In this document: one piece after another, positions 7,957 through 14,791 of the stretch
How the letters are laid out: each line of letters opens with the position of its first letter
Position numbering within the stretch: position 1 is the stretch's first letter
Translations under genes and position numbers: made by a program
Assembly: GCA_020024635.1 (NCBI GenBank)
Contig: JAHHTL010000026.1
Span: forward strand, 1-33,192
DNA from: Ruminococcus sp.
Lineage (GTDB): Bacteria > Bacillota > Clostridia > Lachnospirales > Lachnospiraceae
Length of the DNA stretch: 33,192 nucleotides
Direction: 5' to 3'
The notes under the pieces: generated by a model
What the model was told of the DNA's origin: nothing
The model's database searches: none
Seen by the model: only the letters and a program-made list of their open reading frames with translations

Positions 7957-8490
7957 TTAGTATCCACCTCTGACATTTGCAGACTCTAAAGATCCACTGA
8001 GCAAATCTTGTAAATCCCCTGAAATATCTACATTGGTAGGTGTAACAAGGAAAATATAGTTTGAAATCTTCTGAAGATTACCACTAATTGCAAATGCGGC
8101 ACCTGAAATAAAATCGATGATCCTTTGCGCAATTTCAAGATCCATTCCCTCTAAATTCAAAATGACAGTGCGGCCTGCAAGAAGAGTCTCTGTGATTTCT
8201 TTTGAATCAGCAACTGAAGTAGGCTTAACAACACATACTTCCATCCCTGCATTACGTCTTTGTGATGGTTGACGCATTGGTGTTATCTTGCTGCTTGCAG
8301 CCGGAGAAAACTTATTGTCTTCTTGTAAATCAAAGTCATCATAATCGTCTTTATTTTTTCTACTAAAAAATGAATGACGTGGTTTATCTTCATAGTCATC
8401 ATCCTCTTCGTAGTCATCATCGTATAAATCATCATCATACTCGTCCTCATTCAATTTCATGATGGCTAAAAGTTTATCAAACACACCCAT
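7957..8490 (-). CDS. sepF: Cell division protein SepF
   Basis: This 177-residue protein begins with a short amphipathic helix (MGVFDKLLAIMKL) of the type that anchors SepF to the membrane. A highly acidic Asp/Tyr/Glu-rich linker follows (about 14-60). The conserved SepF core (about 82-160) contains the TLLAGRTVILNLEGMD and RIIDFISGAAFAISG phrases. SepF tethers FtsZ filaments to the membrane and aligns the Z-ring. A good AGGAG site precedes the ATG. Its neighbours yggS and ylmH match the ylmE-sepF-ylmH order known in Bacillus, but ylmG is absent between sepF and ylmH. Confidence 0.95.
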   Translation of the reverse strand: MGVFDKLLAIMKLNEDEYDDDLYDDDYEEDDDYEDKPRHSFFSRKNKDDYDDFDLQEDNKFSPAASSKITPMRQPSQRRNAGMEVCVVKPTSVADSKEITETLLAGRTVILNLEGMDLEIAQRIIDFISGAAFAISGNLQKISNYIFLVTPTNVDISGDLQDLLSGSLESANVRGGY

Positions 8491-8557
8491 TTTTTACACT
8501 CCTATCTTATGCTTCATTTAATATAATTTCTTTATTGATTCTTTTTTATCAAAAAAT

Positions 8558-9256
8558 CTATGCATTCTTACTATAGTCTCTTGCACCAAATATGCCTGTG
8601 CCCACACGAACAAAAGTTGCACCTTCTTCGATTGCAACCTCATAGTCATTGGTCATACCCATAGAAAGAATACTCACATTAACATTATCAATGTTTTTGT
8701 CACTAATGTCAACAGATAATTGATGTAATCTTGAGAAAATCGGACGATTTTCTTCTGGATTTTCCGTATAAGGAGCAATTGTCATAAGTCCTTCTACTTT
8801 TATATGTTTAAAATTGGAAACTTTTTCAATAAATGAAAGAAGCTCTTCCTCTTTCACACCAAACTTGCTTTCTTCTTGTGAAACATTTACTTCCACCAAA
8901 ATTCGTACCACACAATTTTTCTTTGCTGCTTCCTTTTCAATCGTTTCAGCTAGTTTTATACTATCCACAGAATGGATAAGTTCCACCTTATCTACAATAT
9001 ACTTCACTTTATTTGTCTGAAGATGACCAATAAAATGCCACTGAACGTCCTTTGGCATAAGTTCATACTTTTGTGTCATTTCCTGTACTTTATTTTCCCC
9101 AAAAATCCGTACTCCCAAGTCATATGCTTCTTGTAGTATTTCAACTGGTTTTGTTTTGCTGACTGCGATTAATGTAACATCATTTTCGTTTCGTCCACTT
9201 TTTTTGCAGGCATTTTGGATGTTTTCCTGTACATTTAAAAGTCGTTCTTTTAGCAT
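8558..9256 (-). CDS. YggS/YlmE-family PLP-binding homeostasis protein
   Basis: This 232-residue single-domain alanine-racemase-like TIM barrel binds pyridoxal phosphate without known catalysis and buffers the cellular PLP pool. The PLP lysine is K34 in AVSKTKP. FGENKVQE, WHFIGHLQTNK and SMGMTNDYEVAIEEGATFVRVG are all family signatures. An AGGAG site precedes the ATG. It lies directly upstream of sepF, the usual place for ylmE in Gram-positive division clusters. The reason for that linkage is not established. Confidence 0.95.
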   Translation of the reverse strand: MLKERLLNVQENIQNACKKSGRNENDVTLIAVSKTKPVEILQEAYDLGVRIFGENKVQEMTQKYELMPKDVQWHFIGHLQTNKVKYIVDKVELIHSVDSIKLAETIEKEAAKKNCVVRILVEVNVSQEESKFGVKEEELLSFIEKVSNFKHIKVEGLMTIAPYTENPEENRPIFSRLHQLSVDISDKNIDNVNVSILSMGMTNDYEVAIEEGATFVRVGTGIFGARDYSKNA

Positions 9257-9287
9257 AATTTTTATTGATCTCCTATTCTTTGTTGTT

Positions 9288-10676
9288 TTAAAATACTATT
9301 TCTCCCTCTGACACTGTATTCCCTTCCTGAACTATGTGATCATAATTTCTAAGACCATAGTTATCACTCGCTTCGATAATACAATAATCGTCACTTTCAT
9401 GCAAGATTGTAATCTGCGTAAATACTGCGTATCCCCGATTGATTTGGTATACTCCTTCTATTTTTTTAGGATAGGAAAGTGTTAGTTTTTCTGCGTTTCC
9501 TTCTTTTTCTATTATACTTCCATATTTCAATTTATCCATGCCAATAAAAACCATATTATCCGAAGTTTCCTTGTATACTTTACATGTTTGAAATTTTCGA
9601 TTCCCCTTAGAATCCAAAACAATTACCCCTTCTGCCTGATTATTTCCTCCACGGGTAATGTAGGATTTTGGCACAAGGAATGCATCCATCTGCACTACAG
9701 AGCTTTTTGGTATCTTCAGCCCTGTTTCATCATCAAAAATTATTTCTACATTTAAAAATCGATTGGATGCATACTCAATCATAGATGATGTGTAATTTAG
9801 CACTGCATAATATTCTCCATCTTTTTTAAAAGTATCCACTTGCGCCAATAACGTATTATTGCTCTTATCCAAACGGGTTTTAACAGTTTTTAATTGCTTT
9901 AATTCTTTTGAAACTTTTCGATCTATAGAAATTATGACAGACCAACGATTATCCGAGATCACTTTGTAAATAGGATCTCCTTTTTTTACATGTGTATTAT
10001 CATCGAGAACTATATTTTTGTATTGACTTCGATCAAAATCCGATTTTTTAAATGTCTCAACTGTTAAATCTTCATAGCCATCAACATTCATAAGAACAAC
10101 CCCATCTTGGGAAGACGAAAAGACCTGTGTTTGTTTTCCAGCTGCTTTTAAAAGAGAATCTACTTTTGACATTTTTGTTTCGTTAGAAGATTTTGAAAGT
10201 GCATTTGTGATATCATTTTTTAAAACATAGACATCTGAAAATTTTTGAGAATGAAATGCTTCATTAAAATTTTGAATTCTATTTACTATTTTTTTCTGCT
10301 CATCTGAAGATAATTTTTCAATCTCCGATTCTTTTCTTTTCCCATAAGTGACTTTGTTATCTGTAATAGCATAGGCTGGTATGCCTACTTTGATTTTTGT
10401 AAGATTATTATGAAAATAGTGAATATATCCTGTCTTATCTGAAGGGATGACTGCTTCACGTCGTATGGCAAGTCCCGTATAGGAATTGTCTCTTAAAATA
10501 CTTCCTTCTCTTACTTCGTAAACAGATATTTTTTTACGAAAAGCGAACATAACTATTGTAACAAGTAAGTATATAAAAATAACAGCGAAAACAACAATTC
10601 CAATATTCATCTCTCGTTTGGTCTTATATTTCTTAATACTAACAGCTTTTGTTTTACGTGATGTCACATCTTCCAT
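9288..10676 (-). CDS. HlyD-like membrane-anchored protein heading the division operon
   Basis: This is a protein of about 462 residues with a basic N-terminal cytoplasmic tail, one transmembrane segment (about 23-46) and a large extracytoplasmic part. It resembles the HlyD-family adaptor proteins found next to yggS-sepF in Clostridia, with paired barrel-sandwich-like beta segments (REGSILRDNSYTGLAIRRE near the start, VQEGNTVSEGEIVF at the end) and a central charged, helical region. No partner ABC transporter is nearby, so its job is unknown. It may act at the division site. The frame extends to 10703, but that start lacks a ribosome binding site and overlaps the promoter. ATG 10676 or GTG 10667 (9 bases after AAGG) are more likely. 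Confidence 0.8.
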   Translation of the reverse strand: MEDVTSRKTKAVSIKKYKTKREMNIGIVVFAVIFIYLLVTIVMFAFRKKISVYEVREGSILRDNSYTGLAIRREAVIPSDKTGYIHYFHNNLTKIKVGIPAYAITDNKVTYGKRKESEIEKLSSDEQKKIVNRIQNFNEAFHSQKFSDVYVLKNDITNALSKSSNETKMSKVDSLLKAAGKQTQVFSSSQDGVVLMNVDGYEDLTVETFKKSDFDRSQYKNIVLDDNTHVKKGDPIYKVISDNRWSVIISIDRKVSKELKQLKTVKTRLDKSNNTLLAQVDTFKKDGEYYAVLNYTSSMIEYASNRFLNVEIIFDDETGLKIPKSSVVQMDAFLVPKSYITRGGNNQAEGVIVLDSKGNRKFQTCKVYKETSDNMVFIGMDKLKYGSIIEKEGNAEKLTLSYPKKIEGVYQINRGYAVFTQITILHESDDYCIIEASDNYGLRNYDHIVQEGNTVSEGEIVF

Positions 10677-10706
10677 CCTTTCTACTCTTAATAAATGAAT
10701 CATTTA

Positions 10707-10735
10707 ATTATATCATCAAAAAATGTATATTTCCA
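10707..10735 (-). promoter_or_regulatory. Promoter of the HlyD-like/yggS/sepF/ylmH/lspA/rluD operon
   Basis: Minus-strand -35-like TGGAAA (10735-10730; 4 of 6) and perfect -10 TATAAT (10712-10707) have a 17-base spacer. The -35 lies in the perfect inverted repeat TTTCCAG-N5-CTGGAAA (10730-10748), which might be an operator. Confidence 0.6.
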
Positions 10736-10784
10736 GTTTTCCTGGAAAGAATAAAAGAAGCGATATGAAAAGGAGGTTTCTTAA

Positions 10785-10988
10785 ATGAAATGGTTTGATA
10801 ACACTGCTCTATCACTTGTGATCATCGGAGCAGTAAATTGGCTTTTAGTTGGTATCTTTAAATTTGATCTTGTTGCTTTTTTGTTTGGCAACCTTAGTTG
10901 GGTTTCACGGATCATCTATACTATCATTGGCCTATGTGGACTATATCTGATTAGTCTTTTTGGAAGAATAAATAATTTTTCTGAATAA
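10785..10988 (+). CDS. DUF378 family small membrane protein
   Basis: This 67-residue protein consists of two hydrophobic segments (about 8-29 and 39-60) and the DUF378 phrases LVIIGAVNWLLVGIF and WVSRIIYTIIGLCGLYLI. Its function is unknown across the family, which is widespread in bacteria. A consensus AAGGAGG precedes the ATG by 9 bases, so strong translation is likely. It is divergent from the division operon, with only about 100 bases between starts, and is closed by a strong terminator. I could not pick out a convincing promoter for it. Confidence 0.9.
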   Translation: MKWFDNTALSLVIIGAVNWLLVGIFKFDLVAFLFGNLSWVSRIIYTIIGLCGLYLISLFGRINNFSE

Positions 10989-11007
10989 TTCCTTGCACAA
11001 GATACTT

Positions 11008-11051
11008 AAAAGGCAGAGAATTTAACGATGTCAAAAATTTCTCTGCCTTTT
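11008..11051. terminator. Strong bidirectional terminator
   Basis: A perfect 13-base inverted repeat, AAAAGGCAGAGAA (11008-11020) and TTCTCTGCCTTTT (11039-11051), with an 18-base loop. It lies between the convergent DUF378 and carboxypeptidase genes, and each arm supplies the T-tract for one direction. Confidence 0.88.
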
Positions 11052-11059
11052 ATGATTGA

Positions 11060-12181
11060 CTATTTAGCAACACCTGCACTTAATAGTTTTGTCATTTCGC
11101 TATATAGAATTTGTTTATCTGGCGCCCCCATAACAACGGAAATAAATTTTTTTCCATTCTCTGCTTCAGAGTAAAGAATAACACAGGATCTGGCTTCGTC
11201 TGTCGTTCCGGTCTTTCCTCCAATTACATGAACGCCTTTTGGTTCTTCCGCTTCTCCGGTAGCATAATAATTTGTCGCATACCAACCTGGTGTGTACACA
11301 TTTCCATCTTTGTCCGTTATAGTAGCAACATGATTCTTTTCGGAAATAATCTTCACAAAATCTGGATTGTTCATACACGCTGTAAATATCAAATATAAAT
11401 CATATGCTGTTACATAATGATCTTCCTCGTGGAGCCCATGTGGGTTCATAAAATGTGAATTTGACGCTCCTAGAATCATCGCTTCTTTATTCATCAAATT
11501 GACAAATTCTTCTACACTTCCACTAATATGTTCTGCAATTGCAATAGCAGCATCATTTCCTGAATACAGCATCAGTCCACATAAAAGATCATATAGAGAT
11601 AACGTATCCCCTTCATTCAATCCACAAATCTGCTCATCTACATGGAAATCCGAAGAATCAACTTTTACCGTTACCATGTCATCCAAATTACCATACTTTA
11701 AAGCAAGATAAGCTGTCATAAGCTTTGTTGTGCTTGCTGGATAAATTTTCACATGTATATTTTCTGAGTGGAGCGTTTCTAGATTTTCAATATCAAACAG
11801 ACCTACGGAATAAAGATTGTCATTTCGCTCATACCCTTCAACAAAAGTATCATCATTTGTCACACACATTTTCTGTGCAAATAATTCTTCTTTCATGACT
11901 TGTTTGTCATAGGCCTTCTCTTCAAACAAAAGGACTTCTTTTTTTCCACGAGCGACCAAAAAAAGTGCTGCAAAACCGATCATTATAAATAAAACCACAT
12001 AAAGAATAGCCAAAATGGTAATTCGGATTGTATTCCTTCGCTTTCTTTTCCTTCTCTTTAAAGCCTTGTGACGGTTAATATCTGATTTTTCTATTTTTTC
12101 TTTCTTTGATACAGACTCATGTCTTCCTCTTCTGACATTCAAGGTGTTTTGTTTCTCTTTTCTATTATTTGTACATCTCAC
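11060..12181 (-). CDS. D-alanyl-D-alanine carboxypeptidase (DacA/DacF type), N-terminally anchored
   Basis: This 373-residue low-molecular-weight penicillin-binding protein of the S11 class trims the terminal D-Ala of peptidoglycan stem peptides. The active-site motifs are S150-TTK153 (PASTTKLM), S207-G-N and K323-T-G. A strongly basic stretch (38-50) precedes a transmembrane segment (about 53-76), so it is held by an N-terminal anchor instead of the usual C-terminal helix. The GTG at 12181 overlaps the MgsA stop by 17 bases and lacks an ideal ribosome binding site. An internal TTG is possible, so the first 20 or so residues are uncertain. It is the last gene of the elongation block and ends at the bidirectional terminator. 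Confidence 0.9.
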   Translation of the reverse strand: MRCTNNRKEKQNTLNVRRGRHESVSKKEKIEKSDINRHKALKRRKRKRRNTIRITILAILYVVLFIMIGFAALFLVARGKKEVLLFEEKAYDKQVMKEELFAQKMCVTNDDTFVEGYERNDNLYSVGLFDIENLETLHSENIHVKIYPASTTKLMTAYLALKYGNLDDMVTVKVDSSDFHVDEQICGLNEGDTLSLYDLLCGLMLYSGNDAAIAIAEHISGSVEEFVNLMNKEAMILGASNSHFMNPHGLHEEDHYVTAYDLYLIFTACMNNPDFVKIISEKNHVATITDKDGNVYTPGWYATNYYATGEAEEPKGVHVIGGKTGTTDEARSCVILYSEAENGKKFISVVMGAPDKQILYSEMTKLLSAGVAK

Positions 12182-12560
12182 GCCAGTCTAAATCTCCTCT
12201 ATCTAATGCCATGATCAAAGCTTCTGCAGTAGCAATATTCGTAGCCATTGGTATATTATATATATCGCACAGTTTCACAATATCGTTTACATTTGGTTCA
12301 TGTATGCGAGGTGTCAAAGGATCGCGGAAAAAAATAAGTAAATCCATCTCATTGTGCTCAATTTGTGATCCTATCTGCTGTTGTCCTCCTAAATGTCCAG
12401 CAAGATATTTATGAATATTTAAATTTGTAACACTTTCCACCAAAGTGCCAGTCGTTTCCGTAGCGTACAATGTATGCTTATTTAGAATTCCTCGATAAGC
12501 AATACAAAAATTTTGCATTAATTTTTTTTTGGCATCATGTGCCACTAATCCTATATTCAT
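12165..12560 (-). CDS. mgsA: Methylglyoxal synthase homologue with replaced catalytic aspartates
   Basis: This 131-residue protein spans the whole MgsA fold (LVAHDAKKKLM, YATxTTG, LGGxQQIG, LLIFFRDPL, IPMATNIATAE). In E. coli MgsA, D71 and D101 are catalytic and H98 contacts the substrate. Here the aligned residues are Q60 (LGGQQQ), N90 (HEPNV) and H87. E. coli G46 of the phosphate loop is E35 (ATETTG). D9 and D80 are kept. I checked the codons: CAA, AAT and GAA. The enzyme normally turns dihydroxyacetone phosphate into methylglyoxal; this copy may have little or no activity. It lies between rodA and the carboxypeptidase, the usual clostridial position. The frame is intact, so it is not a decayed gene. 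Confidence 0.88.
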   Translation of the reverse strand: MNIGLVAHDAKKKLMQNFCIAYRGILNKHTLYATETTGTLVESVTNLNIHKYLAGHLGGQQQIGSQIEHNEMDLLIFFRDPLTPRIHEPNVNDIVKLCDIYNIPMATNIATAEALIMALDRGDLDWREMYK

Positions 12561-12574
12561 ACTTTATATCTCCT

Positions 12575-13714
12575 CTATTGAAATATTTTAGGCTGAAGGC
12601 CAACATTTAAAACCAAACCGATTCCTATATAAAAACAAACAATGGAAGTCAGTCCATAACTGACAAATGGAAGTGAGATTCCTGTGTTAGGAAAAATCTG
12701 TGTCGCCACACTGATATTAATCATCGATTGAATTGCAATCAGCGCGGCGACTCCTCCGCAAATTTGTTTTCCCGCTGGGTCTCTTGCCCTTTTTCCGATA
12801 ATCATACAATTCATCACAATTAATAATAACAAAATTATGACCGTACAACAACCCATAAATCCTAATTCTTCACCGATTATCGCAAAAATAAAGTCGGTTT
12901 GTGGCTCTAAAATGAAATTTCCATTCTTAACAGAGGTTGTGGTATTACTGTTATACCCTTTCCCTGTAAGTTGACCAGAACCAATTGCCTTTACTGAATT
13001 AATCTGTTGATACGCCTCTTCCGTAGCATATTTTTCAGGTTCCAGCCACGCCAAAATACGTTTTTGCTGATGTTCATATAAAAATGGTTGGTTTGGTTGT
13101 ACCGCGATACTTAAAAAAAGAATAGAAACAGGTACCACAACCGCAAGAACTGACCCAATAAATTTGTAACTAAGACCTCCCAGATACAACAATACGAAAA
13201 ACAACGCTGCGATACAAATGGTATTTGAAAGGTTTGGTTGTTTGTAAATGAGATATAAAGACGGTAGAATCAGTGCGATAGCTGCAATAATTGTTTTTTT
13301 ACTTAAGGTCTCTTCCTCCTTTTTCTTAAAGAGGCCAGCAAAAAATAAGATTGTAATAATTTTCGTTAAATCAGAAGGTTGGAACTGAATAAAGCCGATT
13401 TTTAGCCACCGAACAGCTCCATTGGATTCTTCTCCGAAAAAATGTACTGCAAGAAGTAGTAAAATATTAATAACATAAAGAATCCAATACCAGTTAATAA
13501 TCCAGTTGTAATCAATCAACGAAACAACAATCATTACAATAATACCTAAAATAACTCCTACAAGTTGTTTACCCTGTAAAGAAGCTTTCGCACTTCCAAC
13601 AAAAAAAATTCCAATCAGAGAAAGTGCAATAACAAGTGCAACTAAACTAAACTTATAATTTTTTAGGTAATAGTTTTTTTTCAAATTGCGAAAGTTTAAA
13701 AAATCAATTTTCAA
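12575..13714 (-). CDS. rodA: RodA/FtsW/SpoVE (SEDS) peptidoglycan glycosyltransferase
   Basis: This 379-residue polytopic membrane protein, with about ten membrane segments, polymerises lipid II during cell elongation together with PBP2. The catalytic aspartate of SEDS enzymes is D274 in EPQTDFIFAIIGEELG. The usual KQPDLGT motif reads KQPNLSN here, with N161 in place of Asp. The end PNTGISLPFVSYGLTSI is diagnostic. The start is a TTG whose first four bases (TTGA) overlap the minE stop, with GGAG at a 7-8-base spacing. Linkage to mreBCD and PBP2 assigns it to elongation rather than septation or sporulation. Confidence 0.94.
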   Translation of the reverse strand: MKIDFLNFRNLKKNYYLKNYKFSLVALVIALSLIGIFFVGSAKASLQGKQLVGVILGIIVMIVVSLIDYNWIINWYWILYVINILLLLAVHFFGEESNGAVRWLKIGFIQFQPSDLTKIITILFFAGLFKKKEEETLSKKTIIAAIALILPSLYLIYKQPNLSNTICIAALFFVLLYLGGLSYKFIGSVLAVVVPVSILFLSIAVQPNQPFLYEHQQKRILAWLEPEKYATEEAYQQINSVKAIGSGQLTGKGYNSNTTTSVKNGNFILEPQTDFIFAIIGEELGFMGCCTVIILLLLIVMNCMIIGKRARDPAGKQICGGVAALIAIQSMINISVATQIFPNTGISLPFVSYGLTSIVCFYIGIGLVLNVGLQPKIFQ

Positions 13715-13920
13715 AATTTTTCTCCTGTTATTTTAATCTGAATTTCTTCATTCGTAAATTTTATGCAAAAATTTTCTGGACGAATAGATAAATACTTCGA
13801 TACCGTATGATACATATCCTCCGTAAATTTTTCTGCCGTTTCAGGTGTACAGTGCATCCTATCCGCAAGAAGCAGGATTTTTAATCTTTCTTTTGCAACG
13901 TGAACAGATTGTACACTCAT
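13711..13920 (-). CDS. minE: Cell division topological specificity factor MinE
   Basis: At 69 residues this MinE is shorter than the usual 80-90. The N-terminal MinD-activating region is clear (VHVAKERLKILLLADRM), followed by a reduced topological domain that ends in an amphipathic strand (IQIKITGEKF). It stimulates the MinD ATPase and drives its release from the membrane. It directly follows minD with a 12-base gap and overlaps rodA by 4 bases. The shortening falls in the C-terminal dimerisation half. Confidence 0.87.
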   Translation of the reverse strand: MSVQSVHVAKERLKILLLADRMHCTPETAEKFTEDMYHTVSKYLSIRPENFCIKFTNEEIQIKITGEKF

Positions 13921-13932
13921 ACTTTTCTCCTC

Positions 13933-14724
13933 CTATTTTCGTTTAAAAAATCCGGAAATTTTAGAAAGAAGGCCATCCGTATGCGTAAAATCAATCATAG
14001 GAATATCTTCTCCTAAAATTCTTTTACAGATATTCGCATATGCTCTTCCCGCCAGACTATCTGTGCCTATAATCGGTTCCCCTTGATTGGTAGAAATGAC
14101 AACTTGTTCATCGTCCGGAATTACACCAATAAGATTCACTGCTAAAATTTCGGACACATCTTCGACAGACATCATATCACCTCTCTTCACCATATCCACA
14201 CGCAATCGATTGATAATCAAATCATTTTTTCTAATGCCATGTGCCTCGAGCAATCCTATAATCCGATCTGCATCACGAATAGCTGATACTTCTGGAGTTG
14301 TAACGATAATTCCTCGCTCTGCACCAGCTACCGCATTTTCAAATCCCTGCTCTATTCCTGCCGGACAATCTAAAAGAATATAATCAAATTCCTCTTTCAA
14401 CTCTGAGATAAGTTTTCTCATTTGTTCAGGAGAAACAGCTGTTTTGTCTTTGGTTTGTGCTGATGGAAGTAAATATAATTCCGGATATCGTTTGTCCTTA
14501 ATAAGAGCTTGCTTTAGCCTACATCCACCTTCTATTACATCAACCAAATTATATACGATTCTATTTTCAAGTCCCATAACTACATCCAAATTTCTAAGGC
14601 CAAGATCGGTATCAATTACAATAACTTTCTTACCGATCTGTGACAATCCAATTCCAATATTTGCTGTTGTAGTTGTTTTTCCAACCCCGCCTTTTCCAGA
14701 TGTAATGACAATAACTTCTCCCAT
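13933..14724 (-). CDS. minD: Septum site-determining ATPase MinD
   Basis: This 263-residue ParA-type ATPase has the deviant Walker A KGGVGKTT (11-18, with signature lysine K11). It also has the DTDLGLRNLDVVMGLE switch region, the LLDCPAGIE Walker B region, and a C-terminal amphipathic membrane-targeting helix (GLLSKISGFFKRK). It binds membrane as an ATP dimer and normally recruits MinC to block Z-ring assembly at poles. AGGAGG precedes the ATG. In related Clostridia minC lies just upstream, but here only 67 bases separate minD from the PBP2 gene. Confidence 0.96.
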   Translation of the reverse strand: MGEVIVITSGKGGVGKTTTTANIGIGLSQIGKKVIVIDTDLGLRNLDVVMGLENRIVYNLVDVIEGGCRLKQALIKDKRYPELYLLPSAQTKDKTAVSPEQMRKLISELKEEFDYILLDCPAGIEQGFENAVAGAERGIIVTTPEVSAIRDADRIIGLLEAHGIRKNDLIINRLRVDMVKRGDMMSVEDVSEILAVNLIGVIPDDEQVVISTNQGEPIIGTDSLAGRAYANICKRILGEDIPMIDFTHTDGLLSKISGFFKRK

Positions 14725-14743
14725 TTTTCGTCCTCCTAAAACT

Positions 14744-14768
14744 CTTACTTCATTTTCTCACAAGTAAG
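14744..14768 (-). other. Small hairpin in the PBP2-minD gap
   Basis: A perfect 7-base inverted repeat CTTACTT/AAGTAAG (14744-14750 and 14762-14768) with an 11-base loop, followed on the minus strand by AGTTTTAGG and the minD ribosome binding site. It may be an mRNA processing or stability element, or a weak attenuator. Confidence 0.4.
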
Positions 14769-14791
14769 TCCTCTTAGATTCATGTAGATAT

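Noticed and set aside
8373..8458. Repetitive tcatcat/cgtcatc tract suggesting a DNA repeat or phase-variable site
   Set aside because: It encodes the Asp/Glu-rich linker of SepF with varied codons, so it is low-complexity coding sequence and not a tandem repeat.
14087..14383. 98-residue plus-strand frame opposite minD
   Set aside because: The Ser/Thr/Ile-rich composition is what the complement of a conserved minD gene gives; there is no independent evidence.
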